Assembly: GCF_004355225.1 (NCBI RefSeq)
Contig: NZ_CP037933.1
Span: 372,001-436,000, forward strand
Reading direction: 5' to 3'
Source: Flavobacterium nackdongense
GTDB taxonomy: Bacteria; Bacteroidota; Bacteroidia; Flavobacteriales; Flavobacteriaceae
DNA: 64,000 nucleotides
Shown here: in pieces, positions 35,373-45,146 of the stretch
Numbering within the stretch: position 1 is the stretch's first letter
Layout: every line of letters begins with the position of its first letter
Notes under the pieces: generated by a model
What the model was told of the DNA's origin: nothing
What the model saw: only the letters and a program-made list of their open reading frames with translations
Databases searched by the model: none
Position numbers and translations under genes: made by a program

Positions 35373-36602
35373 GTGAGCGAAATCAACAAGCTAAAAATAT
35401 TCAATGACCCCATTTATGGGTTTATTACCATCCCCAACGCCTTAATTTACGATTTAATTCAGCATCCCTATTTCCAGCGATTGCGACGCATTTCGCAAAT
35501 GGGATTGTCGTATTTGGTGTATCCTGGCGCCAATCACACCCGTTTTCATCACGCTTTGGGCTGTATGCACATTATGCAAAAAGCGGTCGAAACCTTACGT
35601 TTCAAAGGGGTTTCTATTTCTAAAGAGGAAGAAAATGCGCTCTATATCGCCATTTTGTTGCACGATATTGGTCACGGGCCTTTTTCGCACGCAATGGAAA
35701 GCAGTATTGTCGAAGATGTGCATCACGAAGCCATTTCGTTGTTGTTTATGCAGCAATTGAATCTGGAATTTGAAGGCCAGTTGAGTCTTGCCATCAAAGT
35801 TTTTAAGGGCGATTATCATCGCAAATTTATGTTGCAACTCATTTCGAGTCAGCTCGATATGGATCGAATGGATTACCTGAAACGCGACAGTTTTTATTCC
35901 GGCGTAGCCGAAGGAAATGTCAATTCTGAACGCTTAATTCAAATGATGAATGTAGTCGATGATGTTTTGGTAATCGAAGAAAAAGGCATCTATTCCGTAG
36001 AAAAATTCCTGATGTCGAGACGCTTAATGTATTGGCAAGCCTATTTGCACAAAACCAGTTTAGTAGCCGAATTGATTTTGACGAAAGTCCTAAAACGCGC
36101 CAAGGAATTGACCGAAAAAGGGGTGGTTTTGCCTTGTAGTGAACCCTTGCTCTTTTTTATGCAACACAAAATTACAATGGAAACCTTCGACAGCGAAACC
36201 TTGGATTTGTTCTCACAGTTAGATGATTTTGATATTATTAGTGCTTTAAAATCTTGGCAAAAACAAGGCGATTTTATACTGTCGTCCTTGAGCAAAATGA
36301 TTATCAACAGAGATTTATTGAAAATTAAATTAAGCGAAGAAAAAGTCCCTGCCGAAGATTTACATCATTTAAAAGAACGGTTTGCAGCAGAAAATAATAT
36401 TACTTTGGCCGAAGCCAATTATTTTATATTTAAAGGCAAAATCAAGAATCAAGCCTATAGCAAAGAGGCAGAACCCATTCGGATTTTGAAAAAAGATAGA
36501 AGCATTGAAGATGTGGTAGAAGCTTCGGACCAATTGAATTTGAAGTCGTTATCTAAATATGTGACCAAATATTATCTATGTTTTCCAAAACAACTTGTTT
36601 AA
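35373..36602 (+). CDS. HD-domain phosphohydrolase (SAMHD1/dGTPase-like)
   Basis: A 409-aa HD-superfamily protein. The metal-binding signature appears as RFHHALGCMHIMQ, followed by ILLHDIGHGPFSHAMES and SSQLDMDRMDYLKRDS, matching the H...HD...D order of SAMHD1-like and dGTP triphosphohydrolase-like enzymes. It may hydrolyse dNTPs or another nucleotide. The start is a GTG (MSEINKLKIFN); the nearby ATG at 35366 is in another frame. It stands 130 bases upstream of lpxD; as I recall, this neighbourhood is conserved in Bacteroidota, though a separate promoter lies between them. Confidence 0.9.
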   Translation: MSEINKLKIFNDPIYGFITIPNALIYDLIQHPYFQRLRRISQMGLSYLVYPGANHTRFHHALGCMHIMQKAVETLRFKGVSISKEEENALYIAILLHDIGHGPFSHAMESSIVEDVHHEAISLLFMQQLNLEFEGQLSLAIKVFKGDYHRKFMLQLISSQLDMDRMDYLKRDSFYSGVAEGNVNSERLIQMMNVVDDVLVIEEKGIYSVEKFLMSRRLMYWQAYLHKTSLVAELILTKVLKRAKELTEKGVVLPCSEPLLFFMQHKITMETFDSETLDLFSQLDDFDIISALKSWQKQGDFILSSLSKMIINRDLLKIKLSEEKVPAEDLHHLKERFAAENNITLAEANYFIFKGKIKNQAYSKEAEPIRILKKDRSIEDVVEASDQLNLKSLSKYVTKYYLCFPKQLV

Positions 36603-36628
36603 AAACCGATATTTAAAATCTATTTTTT

Positions 36629-36636
36629 ATATTTTT
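36629..36636 (+). promoter_or_regulatory. Bacteroidota -7 promoter box for lpxD operon
   Basis: TATTTTTG fits TAnnTTTG and is placed 97 bases before the lpxD ATG, suggesting a leader of about 90 bases. No other strong box was seen in the gap. Confidence 0.5.
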
Positions 36637-36732
36637 GTCGGGATAAAATAAAATAAAACATTTTTTAGAATTTAATTAGGACATTGAAAAGAGCGTTTTA
36701 TCTTATTCCTATATAAATTATAATTTGATAAG

Positions 36733-37779
36733 ATGAAATTTACAGCAGAGCAAATAGCCGGTGTCTTAGGCGGTGAAGTCATCGGTAATCCAAAAGCCGA
36801 AGTGTATAAATTGTCTAAAATTGAAGAAGGTTCAGAAGGTTCCATCAGTTTTTTGGCAAATCCAAAATATTTACCTTATATCTATTCAACTCAGGCGACC
36901 ATCACAATTGTGAACAATTCCTTTATTCCTGAAGCTGAATTGCAAACTACTCTCATCAAAGTTGAGGATGCTTATATGTCTTTTACTAAATTATTGGAAT
37001 TTTACGATCAAGCAACAAAGGCAAGTAAAAGTGGCATCGAACAGCCAGTATTTCTTCCCGATTCTGTGCAATATGGAGCCAATTTGTATCTTGGCTGTTT
37101 TAGTTATATCGGCGAAAACACCCAGATTGGCGATAATGTCAAAATTTATCCCAATTGTTTTATTGGCGAGAAGGTAAAAATTGGGAATAATGTTACTATT
37201 TTTGCAGGCGCAAAAATTCATTCCGAAACGGTTATTGGTGATAATTCTGTGATGTATTCCGGAGTAGTCATTGGTGCTGATGGTTTTGGTTTTGCTCCCA
37301 ATGCGGATGGCACGTATTCGAAGATTCCACAAATTGGGAATGTCATTATAGAAGATGGCGTTGAAATTGGAGCCAATACGACCATAGACCGCGCTACGAT
37401 GGGATCAACGATTATCCGGAATGGGGTGAAATTGGACAATCAAATTCAAATCGGTCATAATGTGGAAATCGGTGAGAACACTGTAATTGCTGCTCAAACT
37501 GGTATTGCCGGTTCGACCAAAATTGGTAAAAATTGTATGATTGGTGGTCAAGTGGGCATTGTTGGGCATTTGACAATTGGCAATAACGTTAAAATTCAAG
37601 CCCAATCTGGTGTGGCTCGAAATATAAAAGACGACGAGGTTTTACAGGGAAGTCCAACCTTTGCATACAGTGATTTTAGTAAATCCTATGTGCATTTCAA
37701 AAATTTGCCCAAGATTGTTACCGAAATAGAAGAATTAAAAAAAGAAATAGAAAACAAAAAACACGCAAACAATGGTTAA
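36733..37779 (+). CDS. lpxD: UDP-3-O-acylglucosamine N-acyltransferase LpxD
   Basis: A 348-aa enzyme of normal LpxD length. The N-terminal uridine-binding domain (MKFTAEQIAGVLGGEVIG...GSISFLANPKYLPYIYST) is followed by a left-handed beta-helix of hexapeptide repeats and the catalytic His block NQIQIGHNVEIGENTVI. It adds the second 3-hydroxyacyl chain, N-linked, in lipid A synthesis. Its end overlaps the next gene by 8 bases, showing operon coupling with lpxC/fabZ. Confidence 0.96.
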   Translation: MKFTAEQIAGVLGGEVIGNPKAEVYKLSKIEEGSEGSISFLANPKYLPYIYSTQATITIVNNSFIPEAELQTTLIKVEDAYMSFTKLLEFYDQATKASKSGIEQPVFLPDSVQYGANLYLGCFSYIGENTQIGDNVKIYPNCFIGEKVKIGNNVTIFAGAKIHSETVIGDNSVMYSGVVIGADGFGFAPNADGTYSKIPQIGNVIIEDGVEIGANTTIDRATMGSTIIRNGVKLDNQIQIGHNVEIGENTVIAAQTGIAGSTKIGKNCMIGGQVGIVGHLTIGNNVKIQAQSGVARNIKDDEVLQGSPTFAYSDFSKSYVHFKNLPKIVTEIEELKKEIENKKHANNG

Positions 37780-39160
37780 ACAAAAGACTATCGTAACTGA
37801 AATTTCACTAACCGGAGTTGGGCTACACACAGGAAAAGAAGTCACCATGACTTTCAAACCTGGTCCTGCCAACAACGGTATAACTTTCGTTCGTAAGGAT
37901 TTAGAGGGTCAACCTATAATTGAAGCCGATGCCAATTATGTTGTAAACACACAAAGAGGTACTAATTTAGAAAAATTAGGAGTAAAAATACAAACTCCCG
38001 AGCACGTTTTGGCGGCCATTGTTGGTTGTGACATCGATAACATTATTATAGAATTAGACGCTTCTGAACTGCCGATAATGGATGGTTCTTCAAAATATTT
38101 TGTAGAGGCCATTGAAAAAGCGGGTATCCAAGAACAAGATGCGAAACGCAATATTTACGTAGTAAAGGAGATTATTTCATTTATGGACGAGGATTCTGGA
38201 AGCGAAATCATTGTGATGCCAAGCGATTCCTACTCAGTAACCACGATGGTCGATTTTGGTACCAAAGTTTTGGGAACTCAAAATGCTACGATGAAATCTA
38301 TCTCAGAGTTTAAAACTGAAATAGCCGAGTCGAGAACTTTTAGTTTTCTTCATGAACTAGAATTCTTGTTGGAAGAAGGATTAATAAAGGGAGGAGATTT
38401 GAATAATGCCATTGTTTATGTCGATAAAGAAATTTCGGAAAAAACAATGAACAACCTCAAAGTGGCTTTCGGAAAAGACGAATTGACCGTAAAACCGAAT
38501 GGAATTTTAGACAATTTGACTTTGCATTATCCCAACGAGGCGGCAAGACACAAATTACTAGATGTTATTGGTGATTTATCCTTGATTGGTACTCGAATTC
38601 AGGGGAAGGTAATTGCCAATAAACCAGGTCATTTTGTTAATACTCAGTTTGCAAAAAAATTGGCCAAAATTATTAAAATCGAACAGCGAAATTATGTTCC
38701 TGTGTACGATTTGAATCAAGAACCTTTGATGGACATACATAAAATTATGTCTGTTTTGCCTCATAGACCTCCATTTTTATTTATCGATAGAATTCTGGAA
38801 ATGTCGGACAGTCATATCGTAGGCTTAAAAAATGTTACTATGAACGAAAGTTTCTTCGTAGGCCATTTTCCTGGAGCTCCCGTTATGCCTGGTGTAATTA
38901 TCGTAGAAGCTATGGCCCAAACAGGGGGGATTTTGGTATTAAGTACTGTGCCAGATCCTGAAAATTATTTGACCTATTTTATGAAAATAGACAATGTAAA
39001 ATTCAAACAAAAAGTCTTGCCTGGAGATACATTAACTTTCAAATGTGAACTGATTACTCCTATACGAAGAGGAATTTGTCACATGCAAGCCAATGCTTAC
39101 GCCAATGGAAGATTAGTTGCCGAGGCGGAATTGATGGCGCAAATTTCAAAAAAACAGTAG
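37772..39160 (+). CDS. lpxC/fabZ: Fused LpxC deacetylase / FabZ dehydratase
   Basis: A 462-aa bifunctional protein. The LpxC part (about 1-310) has [16 protein letters not shown], the zinc-binding His of [11 protein letters not shown], and [10 protein letters not shown] with its His/Asp ligands. The FabZ part (about 320-462) has [13 protein letters not shown] and the active-site segment [20 protein letters not shown]. It carries the first committed step of lipid A synthesis plus (3R)-hydroxyacyl-ACP dehydration. The fusion is characteristic of Bacteroidota. Confidence 0.97.
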   Translation: MVKQKTIVTEISLTGVGLHTGKEVTMTFKPGPANNGITFVRKDLEGQPIIEADANYVVNTQRGTNLEKLGVKIQTPEHVLAAIVGCDIDNIIIELDASELPIMDGSSKYFVEAIEKAGIQEQDAKRNIYVVKEIISFMDEDSGSEIIVMPSDSYSVTTMVDFGTKVLGTQNATMKSISEFKTEIAESRTFSFLHELEFLLEEGLIKGGDLNNAIVYVDKEISEKTMNNLKVAFGKDELTVKPNGILDNLTLHYPNEAARHKLLDVIGDLSLIGTRIQGKVIANKPGHFVNTQFAKKLAKIIKIEQRNYVPVYDLNQEPLMDIHKIMSVLPHRPPFLFIDRILEMSDSHIVGLKNVTMNESFFVGHFPGAPVMPGVIIVEAMAQTGGILVLSTVPDPENYLTYFMKIDNVKFKQKVLPGDTLTFKCELITPIRRGICHMQANAYANGRLVAEAELMAQISKKQ

Positions 39161-39246
39161 AAAAATGTTTATAGTTTGTAGTTTAGGGTTTATAGTTAAA
39201 ACCACAAACTACAAATTAAAAACCATAAACCATAAACATAAAATTT
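39161..39246. repeat. Palindromic GTTTATAGTTT-type intergenic repeat
   Basis: The whole gap between lpxC/fabZ and lpxA is made of ATGTTTATAGTTTGTAGTTT-like sequence followed by its inverted, imperfect copy (...ACCATAAACCATAAACAT). A similar palindrome fills the gap after fabG (46023-46085) and part of the gap after 61510. It contains no clear terminator, so transcription may read through. Confidence 0.7.
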
Positions 39247-40032
39247 ATGAATCAACCCTTAGCTTATGTTCATCCGGGCGCTAAAATCGCAAAAAATGTT
39301 GTAATAGAACCTTTTACCACCATTCATAATAATGTCGTTATTGGTGACGGAACTTGGATAGGTTCCAATGTAACCATTATGGAAGGCGCGAGAATAGGAA
39401 AAAATTGTAATATTTTTCCAGGAGCAGTGATCGCTGCTATTCCGCAAGATTTGAAATTTGGCGGTGAAGATTCCTTGGCGATTATTGGGGATAATTGTAC
39501 GATTCGAGAATGTGTTACTGTCAATCGAGGTACGATAGCTTCCGGTCAAACGGTAGTTGGTAACAATTGTTTGATTATGGCAGCAGCCCATATTGCTCAC
39601 GATTGTCATATCGGCGATAATGCAATTATAGTAAATGGGGTTCTTTTGGGAGGTCACGTAACTATAGGTAAATATGCCATTATTGGCGGACTTTCTGCGG
39701 TGCATCAATTTATTAGCGTAGGCGATCACGCGATGATTTCCGGTGGTTCTTTGCTTAGAAAAGATGTTCCTCCTTATACCAAAGCGGCCAAAGAACCTTT
39801 ATCTTATGTTGGAATCAATTCAGTTGGACTTAGGAGACGTGGATTTACATCCGAAAAAATAAAAGAAATTCAAGAAATTTATAGAATATTATATCAAAAA
39901 AATTATAATACCACTCAAGCCTTAGGAATTATTGAAGCTGAAATGGAGGCAACTCCTGAAAGAGATGAAATCATCGATTTTATCCGAAATTCATCAAGAG
40001 GTGTAATGAAAGGCTATTCGGGGAATTACTAG
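39247..40032 (+). CDS. lpxA: UDP-N-acetylglucosamine acyltransferase LpxA
   Basis: A 261-aa enzyme, the normal LpxA length. The hexapeptide beta-helix runs from IEPFTTIHNNVVIG to about residue 185, includes AAAHIAHDCHIGDNAI with the catalytic His, and is followed by the helical C-terminal domain (RRRGFTSEKIKEIQEIYRIL). It adds the first 3-hydroxyacyl group to UDP-GlcNAc. It follows lpxC/fabZ after 86 bases of palindromic repeat. Confidence 0.96.
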   Translation: MNQPLAYVHPGAKIAKNVVIEPFTTIHNNVVIGDGTWIGSNVTIMEGARIGKNCNIFPGAVIAAIPQDLKFGGEDSLAIIGDNCTIRECVTVNRGTIASGQTVVGNNCLIMAAAHIAHDCHIGDNAIIVNGVLLGGHVTIGKYAIIGGLSAVHQFISVGDHAMISGGSLLRKDVPPYTKAAKEPLSYVGINSVGLRRRGFTSEKIKEIQEIYRILYQKNYNTTQALGIIEAEMEATPERDEIIDFIRNSSRGVMKGYSGNY

Positions 40033-40119
40033 AAAACAAATTTTAGATTGCAGATTTCAGATTATTGACGAGTTTGCAACAAACAATAAACAATAAATAA
40101 TAAACAATAAACATATAAA

Positions 40120-40686
40120 ATGGCATCAACATCAGATATTAGAAACGGCTTGTGTATCAAATACAACAATGACATCTATAAAATCATCGAATTTCTTCAC
40201 GTTAAACCAGGGAAAGGACCTGCTTTTGTGAGAACAAAACTAAAGAGTTTATCCAATGGTAAAGTATTAGACAACACCTTTTCGGCTGGACACAAAATTG
40301 AAGAAGTACGTGTTGAGAATCATAAATTTCAATATTTATATCCAGAAGGCGATTTGTTTCACTTTATGAATGTAGAATCGTTTGAACAAATTTCTTTGAA
40401 CAAAAATGTGTTGGATTCTCCAGATTTATTAAAAGAAGGTGAAAATGTAATGATCGCCATCAATACCGAAACCGATTTGCCTCTTTCAGTTGATATGCCT
40501 GCTTCTGTAATTTTAGAAGTAACCTATGCTGAGCCTGGAATCAAAGGAAATACAGCTACCAACGCTACAAAATCGGCTACCGTTGAAACCGGTGCGACTG
40601 TCAATGTTCCCTTGTTTATTAATGAAGGAGACAAAATTAAAATTGATACTACTTCTGGGAATTACATGGAGAGAGTTAAGGAATAA
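40120..40686 (+). CDS. efp: Elongation factor P
   Basis: A 188-aa protein with the three-domain EF-P layout. The KOW-like N-terminal domain contains the loop HVKPGKGPAFVRTKLK, with Lys32 at the usual modification position, and the C-terminus ends IKIDTTSGNYMERVKE. It relieves ribosome stalling at polyproline. No modification genes (epmA/epmB) are seen in the window. It lies between lpxA and a second LpxD-like gene. Confidence 0.97.
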   Translation: MASTSDIRNGLCIKYNNDIYKIIEFLHVKPGKGPAFVRTKLKSLSNGKVLDNTFSAGHKIEEVRVENHKFQYLYPEGDLFHFMNVESFEQISLNKNVLDSPDLLKEGENVMIAINTETDLPLSVDMPASVILEVTYAEPGIKGNTATNATKSATVETGATVNVPLFINEGDKIKIDTTSGNYMERVKE

Positions 40687-40775
40687 AGCCCCCTAACCCC
40701 CGAAAGGGGAACAGTTGGCATAATTAAATTTATTATATTTTAGTATAAAATTCCCCCTTTGGGGGATAGGGAGCT
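40687..40775. repeat. G/C-rich palindromic element, copy A
   Basis: The left arm at 40687-40711 (AGCCCCCTAACCCCC then GAAAGGGGAA) is complementary to the right arm at 40751-40775 (TTCCCCCTTTGGGGG then ATAGGGAGCT). An AT-rich 39-base interior separates them. The element occupies the entire gap between the efp stop and the next ATG (40776), so its right arm would also be the ribosome-binding region. Related copies are at 57654 and 58950. Confidence 0.85.
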
Positions 40776-41711
40776 ATGAAATTCAATACCACGCACACAT
40801 TAAAGGAAATTGCAACCATCATCAACAGCGAATTTGTTGGTGATGAAAATTTCCTTATTTCTGGAATGAACGAAATTCACGTGGTAGAATCGGGTGATAT
40901 TGTATTTGTGGACCATCCCAAATATTACGATAAAGCGTTGAATTCTGCTGCGACAACCATTTTGATTAACAAGAAAGTGGATTGCCCAGAAGGTAAAGCA
41001 TTATTAATTTCAGATGATCCTTTTCGAGATTTTAATACATTAACCAAGCATTTTAAGCCTTTTCAATTTGCTGCTGTAGCCATTTCGGCTTCTGCTACGA
41101 TTGGTGCTGGAACAATTATTCAGCCGAATTGTTTTATTGGAAATCAAGTTGAGATTGGGAAAAATTGTTTGATTCATCCCAATGTTACTATTTATGATCA
41201 TACTATAATTGGCGACAATGTCATTATTCACGCTGGAACCATTCTTGGTGCCGACGCTTTTTATTACAAAAAACGCCCCGATGGTTTCGATCAATTGATA
41301 TCAGGAGGTCGAGTAGTCATAAAAGACAATGTGGGTATTGGTGCGCTCTGCACCATAGACAAAGGGGTTACGGGTGATACAACTATAGGTGAAGGAACAA
41401 AAATTGACAATCAAGTGCATGTCGGCCACGACACCGTTATTGGGAAAAAATGCCTAATCGCATCACAAACTGGCATTGCAGGCTGTGTTATTATCGAAGA
41501 TGAAGTTACGATTTGGGGACAAGTCGGTACTGCAAGTGGTATTACAATAGGGAAGAAAGCGGTAATTATGGGGCAAACTGGCGTTACAAAATCCGTTGAA
41601 GGTGGAAAGAGTTATTTTGGCACACCGATTGAAGAATCTCGAGAAAAATTGAAACAACTGGCTAATATTAAAAAAATACCTGAAATACTCAATCAAATAA
41701 AAGAATTATGA
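40776..41711 (+). CDS. Second LpxD-like acyltransferase
   Basis: A 311-aa LpxD homologue, shorter than the first. It keeps an N-terminal uridine-binding-type domain ([26 protein letters not shown]), the beta-helix, and the His block [20 protein letters not shown]. It has an insertion-like segment ([16 protein letters not shown]) and no long C-terminal helix pair. It may acylate another substrate, or provide chain-length or temperature variants of lipid A; this is inference. It is 1 base from the NTF2-like gene and directly follows the palindromic element after efp. Confidence 0.88.
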   Translation: MKFNTTHTLKEIATIINSEFVGDENFLISGMNEIHVVESGDIVFVDHPKYYDKALNSAATTILINKKVDCPEGKALLISDDPFRDFNTLTKHFKPFQFAAVAISASATIGAGTIIQPNCFIGNQVEIGKNCLIHPNVTIYDHTIIGDNVIIHAGTILGADAFYYKKRPDGFDQLISGGRVVIKDNVGIGALCTIDKGVTGDTTIGEGTKIDNQVHVGHDTVIGKKCLIASQTGIAGCVIIEDEVTIWGQVGTASGITIGKKAVIMGQTGVTKSVEGGKSYFGTPIEESREKLKQLANIKKIPEILNQIKEL

Positions 41712-41712
41712 A

Positions 41713-42153
41713 ATGAGCTCAATCGGAATGGAGTATCAATCCAATGACGATTTGCAAATGGAAACTAATTCAAAAAAAGTTAAAAAAAGTATGAAACCAA
41801 AAGATATTGTTCTCGATTTCTATAAATCTGATGTTTTATTAGATAGAAAGACCGTCAGCGAATTTTTGCATCCCGAAGTTACCATCGATTGGAATACCAA
41901 TAGCGGATTTATTCAAATGAATCACGATGATATTTTATCGTTAACTGATGAATTATCAAAATCGTATGTTCGATCTAAAATAAGAATTAGTCACGTTATT
42001 CAAGAAAAAAATCTGGTTTCCTTACGCTATTCCCATTTTGTAAAAACCATCGAAAATCCAAGAGAAGAAATGCTGATGGGGAATTTTTTCGTTATTTGGG
42101 AGGTCAAAGATGGAAAATTATTCAGAGGCTATCAGATGAGTCATTTTTCTTAA
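41713..42153 (+). CDS. SnoaL/NTF2-like domain protein
   Basis: A 146-aa cytosolic protein. From MKPKDIVLDFYKSDVLLDRKTVSEFLHPEVTIDW onward it has the cone-shaped NTF2/SnoaL pattern: a helical start, then HPEVTIDWN, ISHVIQEKNLVSLRYSHFV and MGNFFVIWEVKDGKLFRGYQM. The first ~25 residues are variable, and the internal ATG at MKPKDIV could be the true start. The ligand is unknown. It follows the second LpxD-like gene by one base, so it is translated with it. Confidence 0.75.
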   Translation: MSSIGMEYQSNDDLQMETNSKKVKKSMKPKDIVLDFYKSDVLLDRKTVSEFLHPEVTIDWNTNSGFIQMNHDDILSLTDELSKSYVRSKIRISHVIQEKNLVSLRYSHFVKTIENPREEMLMGNFFVIWEVKDGKLFRGYQMSHFS

Positions 42154-42183
42154 TTATTTTTCAAAATATTAATCGCAAAAACC

Positions 42184-42191
42184 TATTTTTG
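42184..42191 (+). promoter_or_regulatory. Bacteroidota -7 promoter box for sucD
   Basis: TATTTTTG fits TAnnTTTG, 34 bases before the sucD start codon. A purine-rich leader follows, ending in AAAAAGAGATC before the ATG. Confidence 0.6.
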
Positions 42192-42225
42192 CAACACTAT
42201 AAAAAAAACCAAAAAAAAAGAGATC

Positions 42226-43098
42226 ATGAGCGTTTTAGTTAATAAAGATTCAAAGATAATTGTTCAAGGATTTACAGGAAGCGAAGGAACTTTCCACGCT
42301 ACACAAATGATTGAGTATGGAACCAATGTTGTAGGAGGAGTTACACCAGGAAAAGGAGGTTCAACCCATTTGGATCGCCCTGTTTTCAATACAGTAAAAG
42401 ATGCGGTTGAACAAGCAGATGCCGACACAACAATTATTTTTGTACCGCCAGCTTTTGCAGCTGATGCCATTATGGAAGCGGCCGATGCTGGAATCAAAGT
42501 GATTATTGCCATCACAGAAGGAATTCCGGTTGCAGATATGATTAAAGCAAACAACTATATCAAAAGTAGAAATTGCACCCTTGTTGGTCCAAACTGCCCT
42601 GGCGTTATCACTCCAGGTGAAGCGAAAGTAGGTATTATGCCAGGTTTTGTCTTCAAAAAAGGAACAGTGGGTATCGTTTCTAAATCAGGAACTTTGACCT
42701 ATGAAGCTGCGGATCAAGTGGTGAAACAAGGATTAGGAATCACTACCGCTATTGGAATTGGAGGAGACCCAATTATTGGAACTACAACAAAAGAAGCCAT
42801 CGAATTATTTATGAATGATCCAGAAACCGAATGTATCGTGATGATCGGGGAGATTGGAGGTCAGCTAGAAGCAGATGCTGCACAATGGATTAAAGCAAAC
42901 GGAAACCGCAAACCAGTTATTGGCTTCATCGCTGGAGAAACTGCTCCAAAAGGAAGAACAATGGGACATGCTGGCGCTATTGTTGGTGGTGCCGATGATA
43001 CTGCCGAAGCCAAAAAACGCATTATGAGAGAATGTGGAATACACGTGGTAGATTCTCCAGCAGAAATTGGAAAAAAAGTAAAAGAAGTATTGGGGTAA
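42226..43098 (+). CDS. sucD: Succinyl-CoA synthetase alpha subunit
   Basis: A 290-aa protein of standard SucD length. The CoA-binding N-terminus has [21 protein letters not shown] and [12 protein letters not shown]; the ligase domain has [26 protein letters not shown] and the phospho-His loop [10 protein letters not shown]. With SucC (not in this window) it makes succinate and ATP or GTP in the TCA cycle. It ends in a terminator at 43126. Confidence 0.97.
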   Translation: MSVLVNKDSKIIVQGFTGSEGTFHATQMIEYGTNVVGGVTPGKGGSTHLDRPVFNTVKDAVEQADADTTIIFVPPAFAADAIMEAADAGIKVIIAITEGIPVADMIKANNYIKSRNCTLVGPNCPGVITPGEAKVGIMPGFVFKKGTVGIVSKSGTLTYEAADQVVKQGLGITTAIGIGGDPIIGTTTKEAIELFMNDPETECIVMIGEIGGQLEADAAQWIKANGNRKPVIGFIAGETAPKGRTMGHAGAIVGGADDTAEAKKRIMRECGIHVVDSPAEIGKKVKEVLG

Positions 43099-43125
43099 AT
43101 TCCAAAAAACAAATAACAAATTTCA

Positions 43126-43156
43126 AAAGTCTCAATATTGTGTTGAGACTTTTTTC
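43126..43156 (+). terminator. Terminator after sucD
   Basis: AAAGTCTCAA / TTGAGACTTT form a 10-bp stem with a 7-base loop, followed by a T run, 27 bases after the sucD stop. The segment CTTTGCGCCTTAGCGCCTTGG further on, before the next gene, is a repeat-like motif I recall from flavobacteria. Confidence 0.85.
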
Positions 43157-43221
43157 TATAAAAAAGTTAATAAAAAAAACACTTTGCGCCTTAGCGCCTT
43201 GGTGGCAAAAAAGAAAATAAA

Positions 43222-43650
43222 ATGTATAAAGAATTAAAAAAAATCAAAGTCAAAAATCAATTCAGTTTTTCTATCGATGATAGTTTAGAAGAAGTTTGCA
43301 ATGCGCCAGAAAACGGAAGCGGCATTTTCTTGGTTTATGCAGTCGATGGAGAAGAAAAAGAACTGATAATGCTAGGCTCAACAGGAACCATCCAAAATGA
43401 TGGAACTTTAAAAAGTAAAAATGGTGGATTGTTCGACAAAATCGTAAACGGTCACCAATTTGCCAAAACTGGCAGAAAATATTCGTGGCCAGCACAAATG
43501 AAATTGGAAAATATCGCTAGATTAGAAGTGTATTGGTATGAAACTTTCAACGACAAGAATAAAGTGATTCCAACATTCCTAGAAGGTCAAATTTTGCAAA
43601 ATTACTTGGATGAAAATGCAAGATTGCCAAGATGGAATGTGGCGTTTTAG
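43222..43650 (+). CDS. Possible GIY-YIG-like nuclease-fold protein
   Basis: A 142-aa soluble protein. The segment GIFLVYAVDGEEKELIMLGSTG has the spacing of a GIY-YIG core (GIF for GIY, MLGS for YIG), followed later by ARLEVYWYETFND and a Glu in FLEGQILQNYL that could complete a catalytic site. The match is weak and nuclease activity is uncertain. Short relatives of this kind occur as stand-alone genes in Flavobacteriaceae, as I recall. It is bounded by terminators on both sides. Confidence 0.6.
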   Translation: MYKELKKIKVKNQFSFSIDDSLEEVCNAPENGSGIFLVYAVDGEEKELIMLGSTGTIQNDGTLKSKNGGLFDKIVNGHQFAKTGRKYSWPAQMKLENIARLEVYWYETFNDKNKVIPTFLEGQILQNYLDENARLPRWNVAF

Positions 43651-43678
43651 AACATTTTTTCCAAAAAAATATTGAAAG

Positions 43679-43702
43679 CTCTACGAATTGTAGAGTTTTT
43701 TT
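43679..43702 (+). terminator. Terminator after the GIY-YIG-like gene
   Basis: CTCTAC-GAATT-GTAGAG forms a 6-bp stem with a 5-base loop and is followed by seven T residues. It separates this gene from the convergent peroxidase gene, which ends at 43708. Confidence 0.8.
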
Positions 43703-43707
43703 GCGAA

Positions 43708-44895
43708 TTAAAATGGGCTCGACCATTTGGAATCAACATATAAATTTGTTCCTGATAGTGTTTTTAAAAATGCAATTAGTGCATTTACTTCTGTAGCTGT
43801 AAGATTTAATTTTTGTCCAAAACCATTTGGTCTTAATCGCGGATCAAGATTTGTGTTTCCTGGCGCAAGATTAATAGTGCCATAATGACCTATTACAGTT
43901 TGAAGCGTTTCAAGATTTCCTGTGTGCATCATTGGCCCATTAGTAGTGCCATCTTGTTTAACTAAATTCCTTAATGATGGTGCTTTAGTATTTGTAATAT
44001 CTATGCCTGTACCATTAAGAACACCAATAATCCCGTTATTTCTTGTATTTGGATCAATATCAAATTCTGGAGCAGCGTGACAAACAGCGCAACCGACGCC
44101 TCCGCCTGTCCTAGAACCTGCAGCATCAAAAACGGGAGGAGTTAGAAATAGATTTTTTCCCTGGTTTTCTTGAGCCGTAAAATTAGTGAAGGGTTGGTTA
44201 TCATTGGCAGCCAAGGCTCTTCCCGTATCATATTTTGAATCGAATGATTGAATGCTTCTTACAAATTGAGACAAAGCCAATTGGATTTTGTTCTCGGTGA
44301 TTGTTTCGGAACCGAAAGTAAATTTAAATAATTCCTTGTAATATTCAATCTTTTGAAGTTTTGCGATTAATATTGAAATAGAGCCATCGCCGCTTGTGCC
44401 GCTAAATCCCATTTCTAAATGATTTTGAATAGGTTGTGTAGTTTGAACTTCCAGAGTTGCCGCTCTTTCATCCCAAAAGAATTTTGCTTCATTGGAGAAT
44501 CTTGAATTTGCCAAACGCATCGAATGTCTTGTTGTTGTTCCATTGACGCCAATACTAGCAATTGCAACATCTCCAAAAGCATTAGCTTGAATATGACACG
44601 ACGAGCAAGAAATGGTATTGTTTGACGATAAATTAGTATCATAAAATAATACTCTGCCTAGAGTTGCGCCTTTATCAGTAATTGGATTTCCAACAGTATT
44701 GTCTTTTGTAATATAAGCAGGAATAGTTTGATTGGCATAATTTGCCAGATTATTCAAATCTATTTTCCCCGAAAATTTTGAGGTAACATTTGGATAAAGA
44801 TCAACTACTGTATAATCGTTTGAATCATTACCACCGCTGCAAGACGATAATAACAAAGTAAAATTTACTAGTAAAAAAGATGCGATTTTTTTCAT
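43708..44895 (-). CDS. Di-haem cytochrome c peroxidase (MauG/CcpA family) lipoprotein
   Basis: A 395-aa exported protein with a lipobox (LLLSSC) near residue 19. Two c-type haem sites, CSSCH and CAVCH, mark the N- and C-terminal haem domains; FWDERAATLEVQTTQPIQN and RNLVKQDGTTNGPMMHTGNL are typical of bacterial di-haem peroxidases. It should reduce hydrogen peroxide in the periplasm with electrons from a small cytochrome, or act as a MauG-like oxidase. It stands alone on the minus strand, with no cytochrome maturation genes nearby. Confidence 0.93.
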   Translation of the reverse strand: MKKIASFLLVNFTLLLSSCSGGNDSNDYTVVDLYPNVTSKFSGKIDLNNLANYANQTIPAYITKDNTVGNPITDKGATLGRVLFYDTNLSSNNTISCSSCHIQANAFGDVAIASIGVNGTTTRHSMRLANSRFSNEAKFFWDERAATLEVQTTQPIQNHLEMGFSGTSGDGSISILIAKLQKIEYYKELFKFTFGSETITENKIQLALSQFVRSIQSFDSKYDTGRALAANDNQPFTNFTAQENQGKNLFLTPPVFDAAGSRTGGGVGCAVCHAAPEFDIDPNTRNNGIIGVLNGTGIDITNTKAPSLRNLVKQDGTTNGPMMHTGNLETLQTVIGHYGTINLAPGNTNLDPRLRPNGFGQKLNLTATEVNALIAFLKTLSGTNLYVDSKWSSPF

Positions 44896-45125
44896 GTGAA
44901 ATTTTGAAATTTGATTGGATTAGAAGAACTTGTTTTTTTTTAATTATTTGTAATTATACGTGTAGTGTCAGTTTTAAAAATCCTATATGGAAATACAATC
45001 AATGAAGGTTTATTTAAAATTGCTATTTTGGTTTGTCAAAGAAATGCAGTTGGAGTCTTTTGGACTGATTTTTTTATATTTGGTTTAATTGAATTTTTAA
45101 TTTTTTTCAAACTCACAAATATTCT

Positions 45126-45133
45126 TATATTTG
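45126..45133 (+). promoter_or_regulatory. Bacteroidota -7 promoter box before structured leader
   Basis: TATATTTG matches TAnnTTTG. Transcription from it would begin near 45140, just before the structured element at 45147 and 130 bases before the fabG ATG. Confidence 0.6.
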
Positions 45134-45146
45134 ACAGATATAAATT

